Shown here: positions 24,431-34,619 of the stretch, one piece after another
Layout: each line of letters begins with the position of its first letter
Numbering within the stretch: the stretch's first letter is position 1
Program-made: the position numbers and the translations under genes
Notes under the pieces: model-generated
Told to the model about the DNA's origin: nothing
What the model saw: the letters and a program-made list of their open reading frames with translations, nothing else
Database searches by the model: none
Assembly: GCA_036873755.1 (NCBI GenBank)
Contig: JAVTVY010037187.1
Span: forward strand, 62,001 to 126,000
Reading direction: 5' to 3'
Source: Hanleya hanleyi
Lineage: Eukaryota > Mollusca > Polyplacophora > Lepidopleurida > Hanleyidae
DNA length: 64,000 nt

Positions 24431-25629
24431 AATAACCCATGCGAGAAAGACGTTAATCTATGGTGTATGACTGGCAAATTTAGCTTAACTTGAAAGCAGC
24501 ATTTTTAGGACCCCACCCCCACCCCAACCCTCCCCGACCCACAAGAATCTGAGAATGAAATATTTGCATTACTTTATAGAATGTATCGAGGGAGTAATGC
24601 CATCTTTGCGCAATATTTTACAAAGTTACAGCGATCATGTGAGGAATGTCTGACAACAAAGCAGGGGGTGATGGGCATGCACGGTATACTGCGTGGCAAA
24701 TGATTCCGGTTTTGCATTATAATGCAAGTTAATCCTTAAACAATACTTGTCCCGATATCAGCGGGCCGTACACCGACACGTGACTGACCGCATGAGCTCT
24801 GGTTCTTTATCGGAATGCTTTGATATCTCTTTAAGCTAAGAAATCGATGATAACTGAACTATTTTCGACCAGAAGTTGCCAAAATTATTATAAATGTAAG
24901 CTTATCTTTTCACAATTGTGGGATTTTTCTCATAATAAATCAATCGGCAGCAAAGATTTCTCTCCATTTTTTTAGCGTTTATCAAACAAAAAAAAGTACT
25001 TCAACAGCAAGGTTTGCTTTTGCTGTATTTACACTCCGCAACTCATTGGACAAAAGAAAAACGCTGACCTAGAAAACTCCAAATCAAATAGAGCTTCCTG
25101 TTTTGGTAATTTTTCGTACGTACGTTTATTGACACTTCAAAAGAGCCTGGACACGAGAATGTTTGAGGACGTATTTAGTATACTACACGGTGAGAATAAA
25201 AGGAGCATACAGCATTAGAATCTAAGGACAATTATACACATTTGTGCCAAGAAAGTATTAACGCGTGTCGTGACAAAAAGGTTTAAAAGATTTTTTAGAT
25301 CAAAGGAAATGCCGACAGGTGTGGACTGTATACACTTTGCTCGTGGAATCAACCTAATGCAGAATATATGGTGTCAGAAATGTGGAGGCCACATATTCAT
25401 ATCCTGAACAATTAAATGTAAATTGTGAAAATTTGTTGAAATGAATCGCTATAATGTTATCGTTATTTTGAATGCCAGCATTTAAAACTAGAGGCCACGG
25501 CCACATTTGATCCCATCGGCCTAGTGTGAACTTGCCGTCCCTTTCACATGAGCAATATAAATCTCCGGTATAGACAGATGAAGGGCTTTCAAAAAGGGAG
25601 TAGAAGTAGTTGTGAGAAAAGGATCTAGG
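24431..25629. other. No recognisable gene
   Basis: GC-rich CCCCACCCC tract near 24510, otherwise AT-rich sequence without identifiable features. Confidence 0.45.
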
Positions 25630-26333
25630 TCCTTTGCCCTTCAAGTCATTTGCCCTTCGGACATTTGCCCTTCAGATATTTGCCCTTCTGACCATTTGCC
25701 CTTCAGGTCAATTTGCCCTTCCGCCCATTTGCCCACACTACACATGGTATATGGGAAACTGCTTTAGTAAACTTCTGACGAATATGTTCAAGTTCTTAAT
25801 GTTTATTTCACAAAGAAAAGCCATCAAACTTCAAAAGAAAAAAAAGAAATTAAAGCACTAAAAAACATACATCTGGTAGCATCTGACGATTATATTCAAG
25901 TTCGGTACTGGAAACTGTATTCGGTTTCAGTGAAACCAACTGTATACTATTAGTGCTTTAATTTAACAGCTACCAGATCTATGTTTTTTAGTGCTTTAAT
26001 TTAAAAATATCTTTTGTTTTTGAAGTTTGATGTCTTTTCTTTGTGAACTTTTGTTAAATCACTACATACATAAAATAAACATTGAGACCGAACTTGAATA
26101 TAATCGTCAGATGCTACCAGATGTATGTTTTTAGTGCTTTAATTTCTTTTTTTCTTTTAAAGTTTGATATCTTTTCTTTGTGAAATAAACATTAAGAACT
26201 TGAACATACTCGTCAGAAGTTTACTAAATCAGTTTCCCATATACCATGTGTAGTGTGGGCAAATGGGTGGAAGGGCGAATGGACATGAAGGGCAAATGGT
26301 CAGAAGGGCAAATGTCCAGAAGGGCAATTGACT
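25630..26333. mobile_element. Fold-back element with ~270-bp inverted arms and TTTGCCCTTC repeats
   Basis: Left arm (about 25630-25905) and right arm (about 26075-26333) are inverted copies. The outer part is a run of TTTGCCCTTC units separated by ~7 bp, six on the left and four on the right. The inner part shares CACACTACACATGGTATATG, TGACGAATATGTTCAAGTTC and ACATCTGGTAGCATCTGACG. The central spacer repeats AGTGCTTTAATTT. It has no coding capacity. Confidence 0.85.
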
Positions 26334-26639
26334 GTACTCCGTGAGAAAAACAGTCATGTTTATTTGTATGGAAAGTTGGCTAGAGACAACTAGATATAAA
26401 AGGGGTGGGCACCCACCAACCACCCACTCTGATAAGAGGAGCATTAAAGTGGCTCTCAATTATGTGTAAGGAAATGTTGAATTCACATGTATTATTGGTT
26501 AATGTAAAATGTTAAAGGCATAGTACGATAGTACAATAGGCCCATGTGTATTATACAGATGATGGACTTGTTGCAAACCTTGGTATTGGATGCATGGATG
26601 TGATACTGAGGTAGAGAGGAACTCCGGATTGTTGGAGGC

Positions 26640-27598
26640 TTGTGATTTACCACACAATACGCTACCAAATTTGAAGTGTGAAGCTGCAATGGTTTGGTTT
26701 CTAAAACACCCAAATTTACCCAATTTCAATAGCCTTGTGCTTTACCACCCAACATTGCTGTATACCAAATTTGAAGTCTCTAGCTGCAACGGTTCGGCTT
26801 TTAAAACGTTCACGTCGTAATGTGGATATTGTTCGTTATGTTGCCATGGAAACCACAAAGACCACCAAAATGTCCCCAATTTCAATAGGCTTGTGCTTTA
26901 CCATGCAACAATGCTGTATACCAAATTTGAAGTCTCCAGCTGCAACGATTCGGCTTTTAGAGCATTCACGTCGTAATGTGGATATTTTTCGTTATGTTGC
27001 CATGGAAACCACAAAAACCACCAAAATGTCCCCAATTTCAATAGGCTTGTGCTTTACCATGCAACAATGCTGTATACCAAATTTGAAGTCTCCAGCTGCA
27101 ACGGTTCGGCTTTTAGAGCATTCACGTCGTAATGTGGATATTTTTCGTTATGTTGCCATGGAAACCACAAAAACCACCAAAATGTCCCCAATTTCAATAG
27201 GCTTGTGCTTTACCACCCAACAATGCTGCATACCAAATTTGAAGTCTCTAGCTGCAACGGTTCACCTTTGAGAGCGGTCACGTCACCATGTGGATATTTT
27301 TCGTTATGTTGCCATGGAAATCACAAAAATCAACTAAATGCGCCCAATTTCAATAGGCTTGTGCTTTACCACCCAACAATGCAGCATACCAAATTTGAAG
27401 TCTCCAGCTGCAACGGTTCACCTTTTAGAGCGGTCACGTCATTATATGGATATTTTTCGTTATGTTGCCATGGAAACCACAAAAATCAACTAAATGTGCC
27501 CAATTTCGACAGGCTTGTGCTTTGCCACCCAACAATGCAGTATACCAAATTTGAAGACTCTAGCTGGAACGGTTCACCTTTTAGAGCGGTCACATCGT
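26640..27598 (+). repeat. 156-bp tandem satellite, about 6 units
   Basis: The block AATTTCAATAGGCTTGTGCT recurs at exact 156-bp steps (anchor positions 26729, 26885, 27041, 27197, 27353, 27509), preceded by a shorter partial unit at about 26640. Each unit contains CCAAATTTGAAGTCTCCAGC and CGTTATGTTGCCATGGAAAC. Because 156 is divisible by three, it leaves frames of 178 and 148 codons open in two phases. These look like satellite by-products. Confidence 0.9.
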
Positions 27599-27687
27599 TC
27601 AGCCAGCCAGCCAGGCAGCCATCCAGCCAGCCAGCCAGCCGGACAGTGTGACGACATGATCCCATCCGGCATATATGCCGATGGGAT
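27599..27687 (+). repeat. (AGCC)n microsatellite followed by a near-perfect hairpin
   Basis: An AGCC tetranucleotide tract (about 27600-27640) abuts a palindrome at 27659-27687, with arms ATCCCATCCGGCATA and TATGCCGATGGGAT that differ by one bulged base. Together they terminate the 156-bp array. Confidence 0.8.
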
Positions 27688-27749
27688 AAAACATCAATTA
27701 TTGAATATTTCCCTAGGAAATCTATGAAATATTTGTTCGCTGTGGTGCG

Positions 27750-28171
27750 TGCATATTTGAACACTTTCACGCACAATAGTACACGGTGTACGCGTCACGC
27801 GTTCAATAAGTGTAGCAAAGAAATGCTCGAATATTAACACCATGCTTTTTTAGCCTTTGAACAGCCGGTGTTCAAAATTTGAACGCATGGTGTTCATTTT
27901 TGAACACATGTACCTACCGTCCACTTCCTGACAGTTTCGCCATAATCACTGTACATATAATGACTCGGATATTTGAGCTCACTTAGCTTTAATTTATTGT
28001 GTAATAATGAGACTAAATTCTATGCTGTGAACCCCTATACTTGAGAATGGAAGAAAAAAGGGGAAACTGACAGAAAGGATATATATAGGTGAATATGCTT
28101 CATTATGTTATGTGAGTACCCCATGCAAAGTTAAACCGGCATTGATGAGGGGGCATAACACCCCACACCAT
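27750..28171 (+). repeat. ~420-bp direct duplication, copy 1
   Basis: Nearly identical to 29760-30190, starting TGCATATTTGAACACTTTCA and ending CACCCCACACCAT. The visible differences are a few substitutions and a ~10-bp indel near 28050 (AGAAAAAAGGGG versus AGAGAACGTTTTGAACAGGGG). The right end runs into the piggyBac-type MITE at 28135. Confidence 0.9.
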
Positions 28172-28887
28172 CCGCCCACCCTACCAAACTTTCTATCTTC
28201 GGAACGACAAACATTTGAGATCTGATACTCCGTGACTTTGTAGTTTATCATATTGGGGTCATTTTGAGATTACTTGCATAACCCCTCGAACAGAGCATCA
28301 TGGGCAAATTCAAAATAGCGGTCATGTGAGATACCAGAAAAGTGATGTTTTCGTCATTTTTCTTCAAAATGTCTGCATTTGGACAAATTGGACAGAACCT
28401 ATTCTATTTCACATCAGATTATTATTTACTACTTTATCAGGCAGTATTGCGACGAAAACACATACAAATAAAAATTCGAAAAATCTAACCGGAAAATCCC
28501 GTCCCCCGCCCACTGGACAGCTCCCTAATGGCCCAGTCCCCGCCCACTGGACAGCTCCCTAATGGCCCAGGCCCCGCCCACTGGACAGCTCCCTAATGGC
28601 CCAGGCCCCGCCCACTGGACAGCTCCCTAATGGCCCAGGCCCCGCCCACTGGACAGCTCCCTAATGGCCCAGGCCCCGCCCACTGGACAGCTCCCTAATG
28701 GCCCAGGCCCCGCCCACTGGACAGCTCCCTAATGGCCCAGGCCCCGCCCACTGAACAGCTCCCTAATGGCCCAGGCCCCGCCCACTGGACAGCTCCCTAA
28801 TGGCCCAGGCCCCGTCCACTGGACAGCTCCCTAATGGCCCAGGCCCCGTCCACTGGACAGCTCCCTAATGGCCCAGGCCAGACAGGG
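28135..28887 (-). mobile_element. piggyBac-type MITE, copy 3, containing a minisatellite
   Basis: Flanked by TTAA at 28131-28134 and 28888-28891. The interior follows copy 1 in antisense: CTACCAAACTTTCTATCTTC, TTGGGGTCATTTTGAGATTA, GGGCAAATTCAAAATAGCGG, TTTCACATCAGATTATTATT. Between about 28490 and 28880 the normal sequence is replaced by eleven 34-bp repeats, so this copy is about 200 bp longer than copy 1. The right end CCAGACAGGG is the TIR. Confidence 0.8.
28505..28878 (+). repeat. 34-bp minisatellite, 11 copies
   Basis: The unit is GCCCCGCCCACTGGACAG followed by CTCCCTAATGGCCCAG. Copies are almost identical; the variants seen are TCCCC in unit 2, CTGAACAG in unit 8 and CCGTCC in units 10 and 11. 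The high homogeneity points to recent expansion. Confidence 0.95.
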
Positions 28888-28891
28888 TTAA

Positions 28892-29759
28892 TATGCTTAC
28901 AATAAAATCATTTTGGCAAATCAAATTTTCAAAATATTTCGAATACACTATACTGTTACGTATATTGTAATTGCCGAAAGTACGGTCGATATCCAAGTCT
29001 GGTCGCATGAATTCTGCTTCACCTCACTGTATCCCAGATCATCAGATAATATTCTTCAATATTTTTCTGCAGCAAAGCAACCCTGTGATAAAAGATGTAA
29101 TTAGAGGCAAAAAAATATATGATGAATAGATACAATTGATAGTTATGGATGAAACACCTACACATTAATAGCGTCGATATGTATACACTCAATATAGTGA
29201 TACAAACACTCTCAAAGTGTTTGAATTCTTCAGTTTCACCATATGCCATTGACGTCAGAGGCCACGGGTCAAAAACACGGAACGACGCTGTAAGGTAACT
29301 GATACGAAGCGTAGGAGTTTTGAAGAATTTGAAATATTCACGAAATTATTGACAGGTGTTCTACAGAGAAATATAGACAGGTGACCTTGAAATTAACAAC
29401 CGAGGCCTTCTGAAAGACTAACAGATGAAATACTAGTAGGCCCATACGTTATATACAATGCTACAGTGTCTAGACAAGGGCTAACCTGAAAAGAATATTG
29501 AAAGCGGGTGGCTATTTTTAACAGAGTTCTGCATTTACAGTAATCAGAGGGTATGGGTAAACTGAAACATCATAATGTGGTTTACTTTCACAAAATATAA
29601 GTTAATTATGGGGCAGTGATATCAGGGGAAACAGTTCCTTGAGAGGTTCCCATGCATCTATCGGATTCTGTCATTCGGAACGTTTCTTGACATCGACAGT
29701 CCAACCGCATAGTATTATACATTTATCCGTTTCAGTGAACTGGAATTCGGACAGACTGG
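28892..29759. other. No recognisable gene
   Basis: AT-rich spacer between the MITE and the second copy of the duplication. Confidence 0.45.
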
Positions 29760-30190
29760 TGCATATTTGAACACTTTCACGCACAATAGTACACGGTGTA
29801 CGCGTCACGCGTTCAATAAGTGTAGCAAAGAAATGCTCGAATATTAACACCATGCTTTTTTAGCCTTTGAACAGCCGGTGTTCAAAATTTGAACGCATGG
29901 TGTTCATTTTTGAACACATGTACCTACCGTCCACTTCCTGACAGTTTCGCCATAATCACTGTACATATAATGACTCGGATATTTGAGCTCTCTTAGCTTT
30001 AATTTATTGTGTAATAATGAGACTAAATTCTATGCTGTGAACCCCTATACTTGAGAATGGAAGAGAACGTTTTGAACAGGGGAAACTGACAGAAAGAATA
30101 TATATAGATGAATATGCTTCATTATGTTATGTGAGTACCCCATGCGAAGTTAAACCGGCATTGATGAGGGGGCATAACACCCCACACCAT
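29760..30190 (+). repeat. ~420-bp direct duplication, copy 2
   Basis: Matches 27750-28171. It includes the first ~45 bp of the piggyBac-type MITE (TTAAACCGGCATTGATGAGG...) and then breaks off at CACACCAT into unrelated sequence. Unlike copy 1, it does not continue into the MITE body. Confidence 0.9.
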
Positions 30191-30850
30191 TTTAGGCAAG
30201 AACAATGACCCAAGCTTTCTTAGCCGAAAAAAGTGCAACCAATTGGACTGGAAAACGCAACTATTAATGAATGCATCACATTTGCTATCACGTCCGCCAT
30301 CTTGAATTTTATACACATGTATCTCTGTCCATAGGATTTAGTCTCATCGGAAGTTTGAAGCTATAATGCAAGATTATATCTCTTTTTTGCCTTTTCGGAG
30401 ATATGAATGTAATTTTCGTCCTATAAGATTAGAGCATATTACAACAAGAAGGTCTGTTTCATAAATCCTTGCGGTTTTGCGCGGGAACTGGCTATTGACG
30501 TCAAGTGGGGTCGGCTCCAGCTACTGACACATGTTAACTCAATGCAAACTGCACACATATCTCAATTTAATCGAGCAAAACTCTGCCAATATCTATCCGA
30601 TTTTCATTCTGTTTATTATTAAACCTGAAGAGTTGCCCGTTTCAGAATTGTATGAATTGAAAAATATGTCCTCTTAACTTAATCATGGAGAGAGTAATAT
30701 TACCTAAAAAGATGGTGTCAATTTTTGCGAGTTACCCACTCTTGTTTTTTTTTTTTTTTTAGAAGCATCTCAATAAAATAAATGTCCATGTATATACTTC
30801 TCATCTAGAATATTATAGGATTATGAAAATATAAATCTCATTTCTGTATC

Positions 30851-31215
30851 TTCAGTCTTGAGCCTATTTGCATGACCCCAGGAGCAGAGGATCATGGGTA
30901 AATTCAAAATGGCGGCCATGTGGGGTACCAGAAAAGTGATGTTTTCGTCAGATTTCTTCATTTTTTTTTTGCTTGTCTGCATGGAAAAGTAGGTAAAACA
31001 TATTTATTCCATATCAGATTATTATTTACTAATTTATCATGCAGTTTTTAGAGGAAAAATAAAAAAATCGAAAATTTGGACCGAAAAATCGTCCAAAAAT
31101 GACGTCATCATGGCGGCCATCCTTTTTTATACATATTCCTGTAGAACTTGACCCAAAGATATAGTGTGGTAAGTTTCAGCCTTCTATAGCCATTGCGATG
31201 GCGACAATATATAGC
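30851..31215 (-). mobile_element. piggyBac-type MITE, copy 4 (internal part)
   Basis: Antisense body: GGATCATGGGTAAATTCAAA, ATGGCGGCCATGTGGGGTAC, TATCAGATTATTATTTACTA, AAAATGACGTCATCATGGCG, CTTGACCCAAAGATATAGTG. TGACGTCA is at 31100-31107. The left end is missing or separated: a short left-end fragment sits at about 30150-30190, and 660 bp of other sequence lies between. Confidence 0.75.
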
Positions 31216-31682
31216 CCCCCCCAACTTGTGTCAGTGGCTGCAGCAGACCCCATTTGAAGTCAATAGCCAGTTTCCGCGCAAAACAGCAGAGATTATGGAA
31301 GTCGTGTAAAGCACCCGATATAAAACGCATATAAATGATTGATCGATTCACTTTGAGACAACGGAAGCTTTTGATGTCATCTGTGGCTGAGCTGATCTCG
31401 GTTGATATACGGTCCGAAGAACGGGGAAGATAAATAATAAGTGATCTAACTAAATATAAGCGATCTGAGAATATTCTTTGTACGATATACTTCACATTTC
31501 TTTGTCGTCATTTAGGGAGTATTACAATCATTGCTGAGATCGCATACTAATTACAGGTATGTATTGTCGAGGCATTGTCATCAATTCAATACACTCTTAA
31601 AATTTTGAACGCTTGAAGTGCTCTTTTGATGTTCTTAACTTGAGCATTGAAGTTCCAAAGTTTAACACTATGTTCTCTTCAT

Positions 31683-31929
31683 ATACGAATGTGTCCTTGG
31701 ATTCAGGTATTCAACACAGGTTTATACGAATGTGTCCTTGGATTCAGGTATTCAACACAGGTTTATACGAATGTGTCCTTGAATTCAGGTATTCAACACA
31801 GGTTTATACGAATGTGTCCTTGAATTCAGGTATTCAACACAGGTTTATATAAATGTGTCCTTGAATTCAGGTATTCAACACAGGTTTATACGAATGTGTC
31901 CTTGAATTCAGGTATTCAACACAGGTTTT
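31683..31929 (+). repeat. 41-bp minisatellite, 6 copies
   Basis: The unit is TATACGAATGTGTCCTTGGA followed by TTCAGGTATTCAACACAGGTT. Anchor GTGTCCTTG recurs every 41 bp. Early units have TTGGATTC, later ones TTGAATTC, and one has ATAAATG. Confidence 0.95.
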
Positions 31930-32489
31930 CTGCTGTACAGTTTGAAAACCATAATGAACATCTAAAATGGGACTAAATGAAAACAGCTGTTCTGAGTTTG
32001 CCCACTTCTGCTCTTATTTAATCGAGAATACCAAACAAAAGCGTCTTCAAAAACTGCTACATTAGAACACCGTTTGGTGCTCTAAAGTGGGACACATTTG
32101 TTTCGCGTGTACTACTGCAAAATATGATCAAAATTGTTTATTTGTAACAAAATTTAACTCAATATCAGAAGAATCCGAGTTTATGGTCCATAACACAATT
32201 TGACGATTACCTCAAAGGGCGATAGCAATCCAAATGGTCAAACTTGGCAATTTCCATGCAAAGCTCCGTTCATACGGTGTAACTTTGCCATATGTCAGTC
32301 ATCATGGCCGCAAAAACATCTTTTACTGTTTTCCGTGCAGAGCTACATGTATTCTGAAAAATGACTGCGAGGAGATCGCCCTAACACTGACGCGATAACC
32401 AGAAGTGTTCCGCGGATTATAGCTGAGTGAGGAAGCACTAAATTATTGGACTTGATGTCACCACAAAATAGTCTAAGCATGTTGCGGAG
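31930..32489. other. No recognisable gene
   Basis: Nothing identified between the minisatellite and the TGAGTGAA-family MITE. Confidence 0.4.
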
Positions 32490-32733
32490 AACAAGTTTGA
32501 GTGAAATGTACCTGTTCACTCAAACTTAAGTTACTTTTCACTCAGCTTGAGTTAAAACCACCCAAGTTCACTCAACTTGAGTGGGATCAATTTCCAGTCT
32601 TATACTTGAGTGAATGTCACTCAAGTTGAGTGCATTTAACTTAAGTTGAGTGAAAATCTCGCTCAAGTATTGAGTGGGATCAATTTCCACTCTTACTTGA
32701 GTGAAATTTCACGCAACATTTTTTAGAGAGTGT
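32490..32733. mobile_element. TA-flanked TGAGTGAA MITE, left-truncated copy
   Basis: Aligns with 57985-58262: GAGTGAAATGTACCTGTTCA, GTGGGATCAATTTCCA twice, CACTCAAGTTGAGTGCATTT, and right end TTTTTTAGAGAG. The left terminus CTCTCTAAAAAA is missing. Confidence 0.8.
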
Positions 32734-33236
32734 TCAACTCGCCAGCACAAGAAGAACCAATGGTAAGTGTTTTGTAAAAAAATCCCAAAACACTGAAAGT
32801 CTTTTTACATTGAAATTGAAATCAAAAGGTCACACGCATCTGTAGCAGTGTGAAATCTAATATCCTTGTGACATGTACATTTTGTGATATGATACCACGT
32901 GATCAAGGAAATGTCATGAATATTTGACTAAATAATCAGCAGAGATAATCCACAAAGCATTAATCATGCTGGAGATTGCAAATTTGACTCAATAATGGCT
33001 TTGCCCATGCCAGTAAAATATTTTGGAATTGGAAGTAGAGATGTAACCTTGTACCTTGATAAAGAATCAAACAACAATGTGTCTAGACTTGAGCCTTTTT
33101 CAGCTGCCCAAAGATCCGGACAATAGCTTCCTACATGAAGTATCTACCTAAAGATTAGTTTAGGCTTCAATAAATTCCAATACTGTCAAGTGCAGCAGCA
33201 CATATTAGGCGCAAACGCAGAGACTGTCCTAGTACG

Positions 33237-33515
33237 ACGTTCATAAAGTTAGACCGCGGTTGGCAGTTCGCAGTTCGTTATTCGCGTGGACCAGTCATTC
33301 AGCGACTCATAACAGCGGCCCTAGCAGCGCCCCCCGGCGTCAAATTTGGCATATGAATATGCAAAAGATGTAGAGCATGACATTCTCTCTTGCCATGCAG
33401 GGTTTGGAGTTCAAAGTACTCAAAATAAAACAATTACAGATTTTCATATCGGAAGAAATAATTGCTGGTCCCCTCTAATAACGAACTGCGAACCGTGGTC
33501 TAACTTTATGAACGT
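33237..33515. mobile_element. ACGTTCATAAAG-family MITE, complete copy with 9-bp duplication
   Basis: Ends ACGTTCATAAAGTTAGACCG and the inverse ...CTAACTTTATGAACGT give ~50-bp TIRs. The perfect 9-bp duplication CCTAGTACG lies at 33228-33236 and 33516-33524. The interior (CAGCGCCCC, ATATGAATATGCAA, GACATTCTCTCTT) matches the tandem pair at 12755. The duplicated bases belong to the 5' end of a 5S-derived SINE, so the MITE landed in the SINE. Size and duplication length suggest a Mutator-like origin. Confidence 0.9.
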
Positions 33516-33746
33516 CCTAGTACGGCGTATCACGCTGGACACACCGATTCTCGTCAGATCACCGAAGTTAAGCAACGTTAAGCTCACTCAATACTTGAAT
33601 GGGTGACCAGATGCTGTACTGGTTGAGCTGATGAGTGTCCAGGATAATAGGAACTGTGAGCACTCTCGTGTTCTGGCGCATGTAGGCACCGTCATGATAT
33701 GACTGAAAAATGTTGAAAAAGACGTTAAATCCTACTCAATCACTGA
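33516..33746 (+). mobile_element. 5S-rRNA-derived SINE (SINE3 class)
   Basis: The head (about 33518-33626) resembles 5S rRNA, including the internal-promoter regions GATCACCGAAGTTAAGCAAC and TTGAATGGGTGACCAGATGC. The body and tail (GTGTCCAGGATAATAGGAAC, GTGTTCTGGCGCATGTAGGC, GTCATGATATGACTG, GACGTTAAATCCTACTCA) are shared with the antisense copy at 19677 and, in part, 57776. 5S-headed SINEs are transcribed by RNA polymerase III from within the head. Here the 5' edge is interrupted by the MITE at 33237-33515, with the first few SINE bases left upstream of it. Confidence 0.85.
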
Positions 33747-33960
33747 TTTGGCAGAGATATCGCATCATTATGATTCAATGAAAAAAACATAAATAAGCTA
33801 ACATACATGAGTTAAGGTCCTTGAATTCGTTATGTTTGTCCACTGCTGCAGGGCCTTCAATCCTAGCTATCGCAGTTTCCTTCGCTGTCGGCCTGTCAGG
33901 CCGACCAATGAAAATTGAGAACGTCTCCAATGGCGACTGAGTATGCCCAACTAACGTTTC

Positions 33961-34170
33961 GTGCAGCCATTTGTATTACGTTCGCATGACGTGAATACGC
34001 TATCCCAGATGATAAGCATCATGCCCGACGACAGTCGTTATTCACGAGATGGAAAGAACAAGCTCCTAACAATCTACGAACTTCCGGAGGAAGATATTTT
34101 GATTGACAGTGATTCACGCCCTAACCGGAAGCTTGATGGGAGTCAAGAGCGTGTACTCTTCACGTTATAA
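33961..34170 (+). other. Open frame with protein-like composition, possible exon
   Basis: A 69-codon frame whose second half is acidic and hydrophilic (LPEEDILIDSDSRPNRKLDG). A CAG precedes it (TTTCGTGCAG at about 33957-33966) and could act as a splice acceptor. It ends in a stop rather than a donor, so it could only be a terminal exon. I recognise no domain and no partner exon. Chance is the default explanation. Confidence 0.2.
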
Positions 34171-34619
34171 ATAAGCTCCAGTACAAACGTCTCGTCAAGG
34201 TGTGACCTGAAACTGGAGTAGCAAAATAATTTACGCCGACATAATTATACAGGGAGAAATTGGTCAATTATCTCGTGGAAAATTAAAAAAAATATATTAA
34301 CTATGATCCCCCCACGGTTCCGTAGAAATCAGAATGGCAAACAGAAACATACAAGTAATTTATCCCAAGCATGCACGAACCCACCTCGCCCACTCCCACG
34401 TTTTAACATTCAAATCTAGCAGAGCGTTTCGACCTTCGGAGCGCATCAAGTGTTGGTCTGTACAATTACATAACCGCGTGGTAGAATTTCCAACAAGCTG
34501 CAACTAGAACACCATATGTACGTTGCCTTTATGAACTAAGATTGATAGAAGATTGCATCGATTCACGGTAAGCACTTTTCATCTTTCAATAAACTGGTTG
34601 GTCTTATTTAATGATGTAA

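Noticed and set aside
26735..27651. Frames of 178 and 148 codons on the plus strand
   Set aside because: They lie wholly inside the 156-bp tandem array; the period is divisible by three, so openness is expected and both phases are open.
26640..28880. Regular repeats considered as a CRISPR array (34-bp units, 156-bp units)
   Set aside because: Repeats are contiguous without unique spacers and the sequence is eukaryotic in character.
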